DNA of 64,000 nt from Asticcacaulis biprosthecium C19 (GCF_000204015.1 NZ_GL883076.1:1-64000); one strand, 5' to 3'. Counted from the first letter of the stretch, positions 19,501 through 29,235 are shown. Made by a program: numbers and translations. Notes: generated by a model from the letters alone, not told the origin.

Positions 19501-19644
19501 TCGTCAATCCTGACGATTAATATCGGGAACGGATCATAATTCGCCATTTGTGACGATATATACTCCGAAATTGCTTATATCATGTAAATCGCCATGTCTG
19601 GCGAATAAAATTCATATACAATCATAAATCGCCTTTTATGGCGA
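19501..19644. promoter_or_regulatory. Four 16-bp palindromic operators upstream of hipB
   Basis: Related palindromes lie at 19501-19516 (TCGTCAATCCTGACGA), 19541-19556 (TCGCCATTTGTGACGA), 19589-19604 (TCGCCATGTCTGGCGA) and 19629-19644 (TCGCCTTTTATGGCGA). The start-to-start distances are 40, 48 and 40 bp, so they sit roughly on one DNA face. The first touches the hipB start codon. This is the layout of HipB autoregulation. Confidence 0.8.
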
Positions 19645-19678
19645 GTTATATTACAAACAATAAAAAAGCGAGCGCCTA

Positions 19679-19709
19679 TTGACCTTGCAATGATTGGAAC
19701 CTCTATTTA
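19679..19709 (+). promoter_or_regulatory. MerR/CueR-type promoter of the copper ATPase
   Basis: A -35 TTGACC (19679-19684) and a -10 TATTTA (19704-19709) are separated by 19 bp, the over-long spacer typical of MerR-family promoters. An imperfect dyad (CCTTGCA and TGGAACC) fills the spacer and resembles the CueR site. The cueR gene itself lies downstream of the ATPase. Confidence 0.8.
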
Positions 19710-19743
19710 GGCATGCAGGACAAGCAAAATGAAAGCCTGCGTT

Positions 19744-22233
19744 ATGGAAACAACGCTGAATTCCAAAGAAGAAGCCGTCACCTTACAAATCGAAGGTATG
19801 ACCTGCGCCTCGTGCGTTGGCCGGGTCGAGAGGGCGTTGCGGGCCGTCGCAGGGGTCACCTCTGCCGAGGTGAACCTTTCAACGGAGCGCGCCTTGGTAA
19901 GGACCTTGGGAGCTATCTCGCGAAATGATCTAATCGAAGCCATTGAATCGACAGGCTACGCGGTGCCAGCGCCAAGCGCCCTGGATTTCTTGGTTGAGGG
20001 AATGACCTGCGCGTCCTGCGTGGGCCGCGTCGAACGTGCGCTCCAGGGCGTCCAGGGTGTCGCACGTGCATCGGTCAATCTCGCTACCGAGCGCGCTCAC
20101 GTCGAACTGAGTCAAAACATCGATCCCGTCAGGTTGATTAACGCTATTGAAGAAGCGGGCTACGATGCCAAGCTGGTCGAAGCGGCGGCCGCCGCTAACG
20201 ACCAGGCGGTCGAACGCCGCGAAATCGAGACACAGGCGCTCAAGCGCGATCTTGCCATCGCAATTGCACTAACCGCTCCGGTTTTCGCGCTCGAGATGGG
20301 CTCGCACCTAATCCCCGGCGCGCATTCACTCATTGAAGCGACAATTGGCATCACCTCGACCTGGTGGCTGCAGTTTGCGCTTACCACTGCCGTTCTGTTC
20401 GGGCCTGGTCTTCGCTTTTACAAGAAAGGGCTTCCGGCATTGTCTCGCCTGGCGCCCGATATGAATTCGCTCGTCGCTGTCGGTACGATCGCGGCTTATG
20501 GCTACTCGCTTATCGCGACTTTTGCACCGCAATGGCTGCCGCGCGGCACCGTAAATGTCTACTACGAAGCAGCCGCTGTCATTGTCACCCTGATTTTACT
20601 GGGAAGGTTTCTGGAAGCAAAGGCCAAGGGCCGAACATCCGAGGCCACCAACCGCCTGATCGGCCTTCAGACAAAGACCGCCCGCATTGTGCGAGATAGC
20701 ATCGCCTCGAATATTGATGTCGTCGATCTGCAACTCGGCGATCATGTCGAGGTCCGCCCTGGAGAGCGGGTGCCGGTGGATGGCGAAGTGCTAACCGGCC
20801 GGAGCTTCATTGACGAGTCAATGATCAGCGGAGAGCCGGTGCCTGTCGAAAAGGCACATGGTGCTACTGTTGTTGGCGGCACGGTCAATCAAACTGGAGC
20901 TCTGACCATAAAGGCAACCGCCGTTGGCCATGATACGCTTTTGTCGCAGATCATACGGATGGTCGAGCAGGCGCAGGGGGCCAAGCTGCCGATTCAAGCC
21001 GTGGTCGACAAGGTGACGCTTTGGTTCGTTCCGGCGGTCATGGCCGTAGCGGCATTGACATTCTCCGCATGGCTCGCCCTGGGGCCGTCGCCTGCCTTAA
21101 CATTCGCACTGGTAAACGCCCTAGCGGTTCTCATCATTGCCTGTCCCTGTGCCATGGGTCTGGCAACCCCTACCTCAATCATGGTGGGCACTGGCCGAGG
21201 GGCTGAACTTGGCATCCTGTTCCGAAAGGGAGATGCGCTGCAACGGCTGAAAGATGCGAAGGTGGTGATGCTCGACAAAACCGGCACCCTGACGCTTGGC
21301 AAGCCTGTTCTGACAGACATGCACGTGCTCCATGGCTTCGATCGTGACGATGTCCTTGCCCTTTTGGCAGCCGCAGAAGCCAAATCGGAACACCCGGTCG
21401 CTCAAGCCATCGTTAAGGCCGCCAAGGATGAAAACTTGTCTATTCCGGCGGTCGACGATTTTTCCTCTGTTACGGGTTACGGCATTGCAGCGACCGTAAA
21501 TGGGCGACGGGTTCACGTGGGTGCCGACCGCTTTATGCGCCAACTGGGTCTTGAGCCGGCGGTTTTTGAAACTTTGGCTAACGCCCTGGCGGAGGAAGCG
21601 AAGACACCGGTCTACGCCGCTATTGATGGTGTGCTCGCGGCGATTGTCGCAGTTTCAGATCCGATCAAGCCGACAACCCCTGGAGCCATTAAAGCGCTTC
21701 ACAGCCTCGGCCTTAAGGTCGCAATGATCACGGGTGACAACCGCCATACCGCAAACGCAGTGGCCAAGTCGCTCGGCATAGACGAAGTAGTGGCTGAGGT
21801 TCTCCCTCAAGGAAAACTGGACGCGGTGCGCCGTCTCAAGACACAATTCGGAGCGAGCGCTTATATCGGAGACGGCATCAATGATGCTCCGGCACTGGCC
21901 GAAGCGGATGTTGGCTTAGCCATAGGCACAGGTACCGATGTGGCTATCGAAGCCGCAGATGTCGTACTTATGTCCGGTAACCTGCAAGGCGTCCCAAACG
22001 CCATTGCCTTATCGAAGGCTACGCTTGGCAATATTCACCAAAACCTGTTCTGGGCGTTTGCTTACAATATCGCGCTGATACCGTTGGCTGCCGGCGCGCT
22101 TTATCCATTCACAGGAATGCTTCTGTCTCCTGTCATAGCTGCGGGGGCAATGGCCTTGTCGTCGGTATTTGTCCTCAGCAATGCGCTCAGGCTTAGACGT
22201 TTCCGTCCCCCTTTCATCGTTTCGGCCGTCTGA
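19744..22233 (+). CDS. copA: Cu(I)-exporting P1B-type ATPase
   Basis: This ATPase exports Cu(I) from the cytoplasm. It has two N-terminal HMA domains, each with [15 protein letters not shown]. The membrane CPC ion motif lies in [13 protein letters not shown], the phosphorylation site is [11 protein letters not shown], the HP nucleotide-binding motif is SEHPVAQAI, and the hinge is [16 protein letters not shown]. The ATG at 19744 ([11 protein letters not shown]) or the in-frame ATG at 19729 may be used. It is preceded by a CueR-type promoter and followed 13 bp later by cueR, suggesting one copper-induced transcript. Confidence 0.96.
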   Translation: METTLNSKEEAVTLQIEGMTCASCVGRVERALRAVAGVTSAEVNLSTERALVRTLGAISRNDLIEAIESTGYAVPAPSALDFLVEGMTCASCVGRVERALQGVQGVARASVNLATERAHVELSQNIDPVRLINAIEEAGYDAKLVEAAAAANDQAVERREIETQALKRDLAIAIALTAPVFALEMGSHLIPGAHSLIEATIGITSTWWLQFALTTAVLFGPGLRFYKKGLPALSRLAPDMNSLVAVGTIAAYGYSLIATFAPQWLPRGTVNVYYEAAAVIVTLILLGRFLEAKAKGRTSEATNRLIGLQTKTARIVRDSIASNIDVVDLQLGDHVEVRPGERVPVDGEVLTGRSFIDESMISGEPVPVEKAHGATVVGGTVNQTGALTIKATAVGHDTLLSQIIRMVEQAQGAKLPIQAVVDKVTLWFVPAVMAVAALTFSAWLALGPSPALTFALVNALAVLIIACPCAMGLATPTSIMVGTGRGAELGILFRKGDALQRLKDAKVVMLDKTGTLTLGKPVLTDMHVLHGFDRDDVLALLAAAEAKSEHPVAQAIVKAAKDENLSIPAVDDFSSVTGYGIAATVNGRRVHVGADRFMRQLGLEPAVFETLANALAEEAKTPVYAAIDGVLAAIVAVSDPIKPTTPGAIKALHSLGLKVAMITGDNRHTANAVAKSLGIDEVVAEVLPQGKLDAVRRLKTQFGASAYIGDGINDAPALAEADVGLAIGTGTDVAIEAADVVLMSGNLQGVPNAIALSKATLGNIHQNLFWAFAYNIALIPLAAGALYPFTGMLLSPVIAAGAMALSSVFVLSNALRLRRFRPPFIVSAV

Positions 22234-22246
22234 CTGGAGACATCAC

Positions 22247-22693
22247 ATGAATATCGGACAAGCTGCCAAGGCATCTGGCGTTTCCGCCAAGATGATCCGC
22301 TACTATGAGGAAACGGGCCTGGTCATGCATGCGCAGCGCTCTGAAAAGGGATACCGACTGTATTCCGAAAAGGACGTTCATACCCTCCGTTTCGTTCGAC
22401 GCGCGCGAGACCTTGGCTTTACGGTAGACCGAATTGCCGATCTTCTGGCTTTGTGGCGAGACACTGGGCGGCAAAGCGCCGAAGTCAAACAAATGGCCAT
22501 CGGCCACGTGGCCGCACTCCGGAAGAAGATCACCGACCTGGAAGAGATGGCGGCCACTCTTGAGCACTTGGCAGATTGCTGCGCCGGCGATCATCGTCCC
22601 GACTGCCCAATCCTCAGCGACATTGCCACGGGCGCCCATGGGCCGGCGAAATCGGCACATCGCTTCGGAGCCCTTTCGGACAAAAAATCCTAA
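22247..22693 (+). CDS. cueR: Copper-responsive MerR-family regulator CueR
   Basis: This 148-residue MerR-family activator has the N-terminal winged helix (MNIGQAAKASGVSAKMIRYY), a dimerisation helix, and a metal-binding loop with Cys112 and Cys120 (CCAGDHRPDC), the same numbering as E. coli CueR. The start at 22247 is chosen because the family begins MNIG; the longer frame to 22169 overlaps the ATPase. It is co-directional with the ATPase and probably regulates the 19-bp-spacer promoter at 19679. Confidence 0.95.
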   Translation: MNIGQAAKASGVSAKMIRYYEETGLVMHAQRSEKGYRLYSEKDVHTLRFVRRARDLGFTVDRIADLLALWRDTGRQSAEVKQMAIGHVAALRKKITDLEEMAATLEHLADCCAGDHRPDCPILSDIATGAHGPAKSAHRFGALSDKKS

Positions 22694-23007
22694 TGCCTAT
22701 GCTTCAGGATAAGAAAAAGCTTGAGAAAAAGTAGCGTGCTGACGACAACGACGACTCCAATCCCGGTCCTCAAATCCCAGGTCAGAGCAGATTGCAAACG
22801 GCCAGGAGGACAAAAAATCACGGCCGCGTGCAAGCTAATCACAACCACACTCCACCACAATTGCCGGCTGGGCCTCTCTCGGTGGGCAGGGCGTGCACCT
22901 GAGAACGCGCCGAACTGTTCAGAATTAATTTGCAGGGCGCGCCATTTAGTTCTGAAAAGCTGACCCCGGCGAAACACCATTGGCATTTTTCCCATCGCCA
23001 GGAGCAT
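22690..23007 (-). CDS. Small putative membrane protein
   Basis: This reverse frame of 105 codons has two hydrophobic segments near its C-terminus (WWSVVVISLHAAVIFCP and GIGVVVVVSTLLFLKLFLIL). It starts 12 bp after the stop of the ATP-grasp gene and converges on cueR with a 4-bp overlap. The position suggests it ends the sugar-modification run. I do not recognise a family, and the basic N-terminal half is not distinctive, so the start is uncertain. Confidence 0.4.
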   Translation of the reverse strand: MLLAMGKMPMVFRRGQLFRTKWRALQINSEQFGAFSGARPAHRERPSRQLWWSVVVISLHAAVIFCPPGRLQSALTWDLRTGIGVVVVVSTLLFLKLFLILKHRH

Positions 23008-23019
23008 TCCGCTTTGTCG

Positions 23020-24054
23020 CTAAGCAGACAGCATGTTGTGTAGTGCTGTCGATAGCAAATTCATTGAAGCTACTTTATCGCGCCAAGAGAGTGCGATAAC
23101 CGGACCAATATCCGTCTTATTGACGTCCACAATGTAAATGCGCCCGTCTGATCGGTCCCGCAAAATGTCAAGTCCGCCCCAGTCCAGTCCCATATGCGCC
23201 AAAAACGCGGCGATCTTCACCATCTCATCTTCGGAAAATATATCAGAGGGCGCCTTTAGGAATGCGCTTTCGTTATTGATTGAAAAGAGGCCTTCTGGAG
23301 ACTTGAGCTTGATCCAAACCAAAACAGGATTCCCACCGACGCACGGGGTCCTCAGGTCGCGACATTTCCCGTCTACGCCACGGGTATCGATAAGTTTCTG
23401 ATAGGTAAAACCCTTCCTGGGCATCATCGGACCATCGACAATGCGGCCGCCATGCACGCCGTTTTTTTCAGGCTTTTCAACAATCTTTCCGACGACCTCG
23501 GCGGGATTTACAGATAGATGATAACCAAATACGTCTTCAAATACTTCCGCGACACGGCTTTTACTGATATCCGTACATCGATGATTGAAATGCGGCGTGA
23601 TAGTAACTAAAGGCGGAGAGCCTACGGTGCTATCATCGAAATATACCGCGGCATCGGCAGTATCGACGCTGTCCGCCAACGTTATGCCTGACCACATGGC
23701 GACGCCACGCATGAGGTACCAAGGCCTTGGCTCGTCGGGCCCAAACCACAAGGTTTTCTTGTGCCTTCCCGCGACAGTAACCCAAGCTGCCACGAAGTAA
23801 AGCAGCGCAAGGTATAGAACCCAATTAAACAATTCCTGAAATAATGCACCGCTGATCTCCAAGCGAATGCCGGTTTTATTTATGCAAAGTTTTCCGCCAC
23901 TCCATGAAAAATCAGACCACCAGAACGTTGCGTTTCGCGGCTTCTTCGCTCGGGGATGCGTAGGAACGCAGTGTTCCTGGCCATTTTCTGAGCCTATCAT
24001 AATATGAAGCATACCGAGCGCATTTCGCAACCATTCTCCAAATAATGAGGCCAC
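23020..24054 (-). CDS. ATP-grasp protein, sugar-transfer associated type
   Basis: This 344-residue protein has a hydrophobic segment near residues 70-95 (LFNWVLYLALLYFVAAWVTV). Its C-terminal half matches ATP-grasp enzymes, including a nucleotide/Mg-binding segment (GLDWGGLDILRDRSDGRIYI, then VDVNKTDIGP). The family next to glycosyltransferases is thought to ligate groups onto surface sugars. It lies 13 bp downstream of the GT2 gene. Substrate is unknown. Confidence 0.72.
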   Translation of the reverse strand: MASLFGEWLRNALGMLHIMIGSENGQEHCVPTHPRAKKPRNATFWWSDFSWSGGKLCINKTGIRLEISGALFQELFNWVLYLALLYFVAAWVTVAGRHKKTLWFGPDEPRPWYLMRGVAMWSGITLADSVDTADAAVYFDDSTVGSPPLVTITPHFNHRCTDISKSRVAEVFEDVFGYHLSVNPAEVVGKIVEKPEKNGVHGGRIVDGPMMPRKGFTYQKLIDTRGVDGKCRDLRTPCVGGNPVLVWIKLKSPEGLFSINNESAFLKAPSDIFSEDEMVKIAAFLAHMGLDWGGLDILRDRSDGRIYIVDVNKTDIGPVIALSWRDKVASMNLLSTALHNMLSA

Positions 24055-24067
24055 AAAGACGTGGGTG

Positions 24068-25054
24068 TCAATTAGATATACTTAGTGTTTTAGTTTCGTT
24101 TGAAGTATTTATATCGCGCTTTGATAGCAGAGCGCTTCCATAGAAACGAAAGGAAACAAACCATATCAGTTTTCCCAATCCTCGCACCGCTTTATCCAGT
24201 GTGGGCGCAGCCTCGGGCCGCCTCAATAGCAGGAGAATTAGGCCGATAGGCGTCATGACAGTCGCCTGAATAAGGCCCTTGAGCATCCACGCGACTGCCG
24301 ACCATGTTTTGCCCGCCTTGGCTGCCGTGTAACTCGGGCCCTGTCCGAAGTTGAACGCCCGGCGAAGGGTGTACGAAAGTCGCTTTCGTGACGGGGGAAC
24401 GTCCTCATAAACAAAGGCATCTGCCGCCCAAGCAAATTGCGCCCCGTCTTGCATAAGTCGGTGAAATAGCTGGTCATCCTCTCCACCGAAGTCATTGAGT
24501 TCGGTAGAGAAGGGCTGTGGACCTATCATACAATTGCGGCTGATTAAGCTGTTTCCACAACCGTAGTATGAAGAAAGAACTTCTGATTCTGCTGCGCCAA
24601 TGCGAGAGAAAAATGACGCAAAGTAGCTGTCATATCGGGTAGTGGGGCTACTTAAGCGAGCATAAACAGGGCCAAACACGACATCAGCTGCAAAGCGCTC
24701 CTGAATTTGAACAAGGTTAGAAATCCAGTCTTGCGGGGCTTCTTCATCATCGTCGAGAAACGCGACGTAGCTGGCCTCACACACGGCAACCGCGTGATTT
24801 CTGGCATTGGCAACACCTGGTCTCGGTTCGTGGACATATTTCAGGAAATAGTGAATCGGGTAGGCCTCGACAAATGACCTTGCCCCGGCGTCAGGGCTGT
24901 TGTCGCACACGATTACACTTAAGTTGATCTGATCTAAGCCAACCTGCGCTGCCACCGAGCCCAACGCTCGTTTCAACCCCTCGGGTCGCCGAAACGTAGG
25001 TATGATAACACAAACATCAGTCGCGCCCGTCGAAGCTTGGACGTTTTCCGACAT
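24068..25054 (-). CDS. Family 2 glycosyltransferase
   Basis: This protein of about 328 residues has a GT-A fold: the nucleotide-sugar entry motif VCVIIPTFRRPEGLKRALGS, the metal-binding DDD in ASYVAFLDDDEEAPQDW, and an acceptor-side acidic motif (LNDFGGEDDQLFHRLM). One C-terminal membrane helix follows (LIQATVMTPIGLILLLL). I chose the ATG at 25054 (MSENVQAST) because a GGAG ribosome-binding site precedes it. The 5' end and promoter region are duplicated, in decayed form, at 26612-26803. Confidence 0.88.
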   Translation of the reverse strand: MSENVQASTGATDVCVIIPTFRRPEGLKRALGSVAAQVGLDQINLSVIVCDNSPDAGARSFVEAYPIHYFLKYVHEPRPGVANARNHAVAVCEASYVAFLDDDEEAPQDWISNLVQIQERFAADVVFGPVYARLSSPTTRYDSYFASFFSRIGAAESEVLSSYYGCGNSLISRNCMIGPQPFSTELNDFGGEDDQLFHRLMQDGAQFAWAADAFVYEDVPPSRKRLSYTLRRAFNFGQGPSYTAAKAGKTWSAVAWMLKGLIQATVMTPIGLILLLLRRPEAAPTLDKAVRGLGKLIWFVSFRFYGSALLSKRDINTSNETKTLSISN

Positions 25055-25157
25055 GGTGTTTCTCCGGGTGCTTAGGTGCGGGCGCGCCTGTTCCTCCATA
25101 TACGCTTACTAGGGAAACTCCCCTTAGAAATATGCGACAAATTTCTGAAATATTACG
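24957..25157. repeat. Direct repeat, intact copy (5' end of glycosyltransferase gene)
   Basis: About 200 bp covering the first 32 codons and the upstream region of the GT2 gene recur at 26612-26803 in the same orientation with scattered substitutions and one 9-bp deletion. The copies are 1.65 kb apart and flank IS630 debris and the DUF411 gene. Confidence 0.88.
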
Positions 25158-25385
25158 GGGCTGACGGCGACGTCCCAGGGCGTCGTGTAGCTCCGTTGCC
25201 AGCGAAGCCGGCTGTGTTGCGCCAATGTCGACGCCATCGTGCCCATCGCGCTAATTCTCGAGACATGGATCAATTCCGCTTCTCTATGTCGTCGCGCTCT
25301 TTCGCCGAGAGGTCGCGGATGAAGCCGGTGAATATGTCGGCATATCTTGCTTGTTGCTGAAACCGTTTGAGTGCGGTCAGCGCCG

Positions 25386-25567
25386 CTAGATGTGCTTCGC
25401 CGCCAGGTAGGGGATGGTGAGGATCATCATCAATAAGGCGAGAATACCCAGCACACCCCCGCTAGGATGCCCGGGAAACGAGGCGAGACATGATTGATGA
25501 ACCCCAGCGGGAAGATCACGATGAAGCCCAAGAGGAGCGTTACGAGGATGTCGCCACGTTCACGCAT
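25386..25567 (-). pseudogene. Small membrane protein, frameshifted remnant
   Basis: The reverse strand from an ATG at 25567 reads MRERGDILVTLLLGFIVIFP and LGFINHVSPRFPG. After a one-base shift near 25465 it continues GGVLGILALLMMILTIPYLA to a stop at 25386. Together the pieces make a plausible 60-residue protein with two membrane helices. The break looks like a single-base indel. I do not recognise the family. Confidence 0.45.
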
Positions 25568-25605
25568 CAGGCTTCCACCACCAAGGGCTTTGCGACAGCT
25601 TCGGT

Positions 25606-25923
25606 ATGGCAGAGCACCTCAAGGAAATCAGTGCCGCGGTCGATCCCGGGTGTCATGCCGCCTTGATCCTGGATCAGGCCGGGTAGCACACATCCCGAAA
25701 GCTCGTCGTTCCTGAAAACATAACTCTTTTGCCGCTGCCTTCCAAAGCCCCAGAACTCCACCCAGTCGAAAACCTCTGGCAGTTCGTGCGGGAAAACTGG
25801 CTGTCCAACCGCATCTTCCTATCCTACGACGACATCGTCGACCTATGTTGCGAGGCATGGAACAAAATCGCTCAAACAGCCATGGCGCATAATGCCAATC
25901 GGTCTCAGACAATGGACATATAG
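25606..25923 (+). pseudogene. IS630-family transposase remnant
   Basis: The forward frame encodes MAEHLKEISAAVDPGCHAAL, then ILDQAG, a TAG stop where family members have Trp, then HTSRKLVVPENITLLPLP, SKAPELHPVENLWQFVREN and WLSNRIFLSYDDIV. These are the central Asp region and the catalytic-Glu region of IS630 DDE transposases. The 5' part is missing and one stop is in frame, so it is inactive. No inverted repeats were found around it. Confidence 0.82.
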
Positions 25924-26071
25924 GTCAAAATCAATGCAGGTTGGTATCAGTTGTCGTCAGCTCGCTGCTTAGCGGTTTGTCTGTTAGGCGGATCGCCGCG
26001 CCAGGATAAATTAGACTTGGGCTGATCGCCCAGAACCCCGTGGTGGTGGTGAAAAGGCCTGCACAAATGGA

Positions 26072-26548
26072 TCACGTGTGATGGGCGAACACACGCGTAC
26101 GGCCTCGTTTGTCGAACGCAAGAACGTCGTAAGGGTCGCGCCGTCCGTCAGGAGCCTCCATACCGGGTGAGCCAATCGGCATGCCCGGCACGGCCAACCC
26201 GACTGTTCCTTCGAGTGGGGCAGATAGGTAGCGGACAATGTCCTCTGCAGGGACGTGGCCCTCGATTAGGAATTTTCCAGCGGTCGCGGTGTGACAGGAG
26301 GACACAGATTCGGGAATTCCAAGGCGTCTCTTCACACTCGCAATATCAGCAACGATCTCGACGCTGGGCTTTAGCCACTCGTTCGTTTGTAAAGAGGCAA
26401 CCCAAGCCCCGCAGCAGCCGCACGCGGCATCTCTGTAAACATGAATGGCCGTTCGAGTTGGTTTCGCTGCGCATGCCGGTGTAACCGCAAGTGCGCTAAG
26501 AGACGTTATCAGCAAGCGACGCGACGGTTTCTGATAGGAGGCAAGCAT
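26072..26548 (-). CDS. DUF411 metal-binding periplasmic protein
   Basis: The start at 26548 (MLASYQKPSRRLLITSLSAL) gives a 158-residue protein with a Tat- or Sec-like signal and a DUF411 domain. It keeps the Cys motif HVYRDAACGCCGAWVASL, the Cys/His pair VSSCHTATAGKFLIEGHVPA, and GLAVPGMPIGSPGMEAP. DUF411 proteins accompany copper and silver resistance genes. The open frame extends upstream to a GTG at 26707, which belongs to the duplicated glycosyltransferase start, so the long version is a chimera and is probably not translated that way. Confidence 0.85.
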   Translation of the reverse strand: MLASYQKPSRRLLITSLSALAVTPACAAKPTRTAIHVYRDAACGCCGAWVASLQTNEWLKPSVEIVADIASVKRRLGIPESVSSCHTATAGKFLIEGHVPAEDIVRYLSAPLEGTVGLAVPGMPIGSPGMEAPDGRRDPYDVLAFDKRGRTRVFAHHT

Positions 26549-26611
26549 TCGAATCCAATATCTTAGAGTTTTGCGCCGCGTATTCGCAGACTTTTTCCAA
26601 TAAACGATACT

Positions 26612-26803
26612 GAGCCCAACGCTCGTTTCAACCTGTCGGGTCGCCGAAACGTAGGTATGACAACACAAATCAGTCGCGCCCGTTGAAGCTTGGACGTTTT
26701 CCGACACGGGTGTTTCTCCGGGTGCTTAGGTGCGGGCGCGCCCGTTCCTCCATATACGCGTACCGGGGTAACTCCCCTTAGAAATATTTCTGAAATATTA
26801 CGC
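26612..26803 (-). pseudogene. Decayed duplicate of glycosyltransferase 5' region
   Basis: This sequence matches 24957-25157. The original ATG has become GTG, a base is lost within VIIPTFRRPEG so the frame breaks, and a 9-bp segment is missing from the upstream part. The remnant encodes only MSENVQASTGATD before degenerating and opens in frame into the DUF411 gene. Confidence 0.8.
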
Positions 26804-26976
26804 GCACGCCGCAGCACTAGCCGAGATACGGTCTGTGACTCCTCCAATTACACGCGAGAAGGGTTCTTATCGCGTGTTACCGGTCACCAATTTCTCATAA
26901 TGTTTATTATGCGGGTTTTGACAAGTCTCTGAATCTGCTGTAGAATCTGGCTAATATCGCTAGGATCTGCACAATT

Positions 26977-27222
26977 ATGTCCATTAGATTATCTCGTGTT
27001 GACCCCACCAAGAATATGGCGCGGTTTTACGAATTGGATGTTCAAAATGGACTATTCGGTGACGTTTGCGTCACGCGCCATTGGGGTCGGATTGGCGCGA
27101 ATGGTCAAGGCAAGGAGCACTGGTTAGACAGCGAGGCCAAAGCAATTGAGCTCGCGTCAAAACTCGAACGCCAGAAGCGGCATCGCGGGTACAGCGCCCC
27201 CCCACTCAGTTCTAAAAGTTAA
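26977..27222 (+). CDS. Stand-alone WGR-domain protein
   Basis: This 81-residue protein is essentially one WGR domain: FYELDVQNGLFGDVCVTRHW, then GRIGANGQGKEHW. WGR domains bind nucleic acid and occur in PARP-like and DNA-repair proteins. Free-standing bacterial copies are common on plasmids and near defence genes, and their role is unknown. It lies at the left border of the defence island. The 285 bp that follow show no gene I can support. Confidence 0.85.
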   Translation: MSIRLSRVDPTKNMARFYELDVQNGLFGDVCVTRHWGRIGANGQGKEHWLDSEAKAIELASKLERQKRHRGYSAPPLSSKS

Positions 27223-27507
27223 CAGGTGGATAGCGTCGGGGCCGCTTTGCGCCCATTCCGGAAGTTTGGGTACAAATTACATGCCAAGCCGGAAACCGGA
27301 CAAAATATTGCTGCGCCCCCTACTCCGCATTGATATGTTGAATTTCTGGGCAATGTCGATTTGGCTGGCCTTTGCAGTCATATATCGAACTTTAATTCGG
27401 TCTCGTAGCAGATCCTTGAAGGAGAAACTGGTTGCGATCGCGCGCGACGACGAAGGATGCCTGGGTCATCTGAACTAGCGTTCGTTTCGCTACTGACAAT
27501 ACAGCAT

Positions 27508-29229
27508 TTAGTCCCCGTTTCGTAGACGAGGGTCATGCGGCAGCACATCAAATGGGTGGCCACCACTCGCAATGAAATCGTCGATCATCGCCTGACGCTC
27601 AGCAGAATTTTTCCAACTTTGTTGTGGGAAATCCAACGGCTGGCAATCACCAACTACCTCATAACGGACTTTGATCGTCCCCATTTCGAACTCGATCATT
27701 TTTGTGCTGATGAGCGAGTCGGCGACCTCATTATAGTCGTCGATGACGCGCTGAATCAACACTATGTCGCCATCCGCGCGCCTCAACAATCGCTCCAGTG
27801 TGCGAAAATTCATTATTGGCGTTTCCTCATCACCGAAGAACATCCCGGCGTTATCGGACGTTACGATTAGATGGTTGATCACCGTTATGAACCCGTCGAA
27901 ATGGGGCAGCCCTTCTTGCGGCAATACGGAACGCAGAAAGGCGATGCCTTGCTCGGTTCCGAGGAAATCTTCTATTGTCTTCGCCTGTTGAAACGCTTTA
28001 GACACGCCGTCTTTATTCAGGACGCGCAATTGATCTTTCGCCCATCGCGGAGGGACAGGACTCTTAAGCTCGCAAACAAACATGACGTACCCGAGTGTGG
28101 GCTCTTCCGAAATGACGAGTAGATCGATGTCGGGTAGCGACGGGTCAAATTCCCGCAGCGATACGTTCTTACGAACTATAAAGCCTTGTGCATCCCATGC
28201 GCGCTGTTGACGTGCGACAAATCCGTCGCCAAGTGCCTGACTGATGTTCTGCAAAAATAGCCTCGGGCGCCGGGTGGCAATGACCCGAAGGACGTTGACC
28301 AGCCCTTCGTTGATCGCAAAATGGTGTGGACGCATGACAATGTCATCGTCTTCGTGGCGCCGGTAGAGTGAAAAATACGAAGCGTCGACGCGTTCCTTGA
28401 CCGCTGCTTCGTCAAAAACGATATCTCGCAGAATGGCCTTTGTCACCTCAGCTGGCAGACTGGATTCTTCCATCGCGGCAGCAACTAATTCGTGCTCCGG
28501 AATAAAAACGGGGCCTACCTTATCGTTCACGCTGGCATGATAGCGGTGATACAGCGCCTTTTCGAGAAGAGCCCGGTAAAGGGTAATGAACTGCGAGTAG
28601 CTGTAGTCTCCCAAACTGATATCGGCGTCATGAGCGATAATGCAAAAGTATGCATCTAGCTTTATTTGAGCCTCTTCTCGAATGATCGCGTAAGCCGCTT
28701 CGGTGGCCGGGTTGATGTCATTTTCTTCCTGGCCGCGCAGGAGATCGCGAATTTCATGTCCCCGATTAAATCCTTCAAAAACTTCCTTGGACCCGAGGAC
28801 CTGGTCGTTCCAGACCGTAAAAAACTGTCTCGGGATCGTTTGGTCAGCAAACTTTACTTCCACGGCATCGTCCGAGAAGGTCCATGCGAGACTGCCCGGA
28901 GCATTATAGCTATAATATAGATACTCCCGCAGCATGTAGTAGTGAGAGGCGAATTGCAGATCTTGAAACAAGGCCTCGAGGTCAGTCTCGCAGCCGGCAT
29001 CGCCGCTCACGAGTTTTCGTGCGAGCACCACCATCGCAATGGCTATAAAATCGGAATTTTTGGTGGTGCTTTGCTTTGATACGAATTCGTAGGCCAAGCA
29101 GGCCAAGGACAGGCATTCGTCGGCATTTGCACCGTTCACCGGCAAATTTGAAAATGCCTCGTCAAGCTGCGCCTCGAATTTCTTAAGGTCAGCGCTCAAT
29201 TCCAATCCCCATGGAAACGCCTTCGGCAC
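27508..29229 (-). CDS. Putative PD-(D/E)XK nuclease-like defence protein
   Basis: This 573-residue protein has no family I can name. Near residues 366-390 it carries a PD-(D/E)XK-like pattern: LPDIDLLVISEEPTLGYVMF followed by VCELKSP, i.e. Asp then ELK at the usual distance. The N-terminal ~350 residues are mostly helical, with acidic stretches. It is the third gene of a run with the phosphoribosyltransferase (6 bp upstream) and the DprA-like gene, and was probably co-transcribed from the LexA-box promoter at 30.86 kb. A nuclease effector role is inferred. Confidence 0.72.
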   Translation of the reverse strand: MPKAFPWGLELSADLKKFEAQLDEAFSNLPVNGANADECLSLACLAYEFVSKQSTTKNSDFIAIAMVVLARKLVSGDAGCETDLEALFQDLQFASHYYMLREYLYYSYNAPGSLAWTFSDDAVEVKFADQTIPRQFFTVWNDQVLGSKEVFEGFNRGHEIRDLLRGQEENDINPATEAAYAIIREEAQIKLDAYFCIIAHDADISLGDYSYSQFITLYRALLEKALYHRYHASVNDKVGPVFIPEHELVAAAMEESSLPAEVTKAILRDIVFDEAAVKERVDASYFSLYRRHEDDDIVMRPHHFAINEGLVNVLRVIATRRPRLFLQNISQALGDGFVARQQRAWDAQGFIVRKNVSLREFDPSLPDIDLLVISEEPTLGYVMFVCELKSPVPPRWAKDQLRVLNKDGVSKAFQQAKTIEDFLGTEQGIAFLRSVLPQEGLPHFDGFITVINHLIVTSDNAGMFFGDEETPIMNFRTLERLLRRADGDIVLIQRVIDDYNEVADSLISTKMIEFEMGTIKVRYEVVGDCQPLDFPQQSWKNSAERQAMIDDFIASGGHPFDVLPHDPRLRNGD

Positions 29230-29235
29230 AGCATA

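Noticed and set aside
19501-19644. CRISPR-like repeat array
   Set aside because: The repeats are 16-bp palindromes with short AT-rich gaps, only four in number, next to hipB and with no cas genes. They are operators.
26549-26707. Long GTG start for the DUF411 protein
   Set aside because: The extra 53 residues derive from the duplicated glycosyltransferase 5' end and intervening sequence. The signal peptide begins at 26548.
27223-27507. Coding sequence between WGR and the nuclease-like gene
   Set aside because: The forward frames show no recognisable motif, no ribosome-binding site and unconvincing composition.
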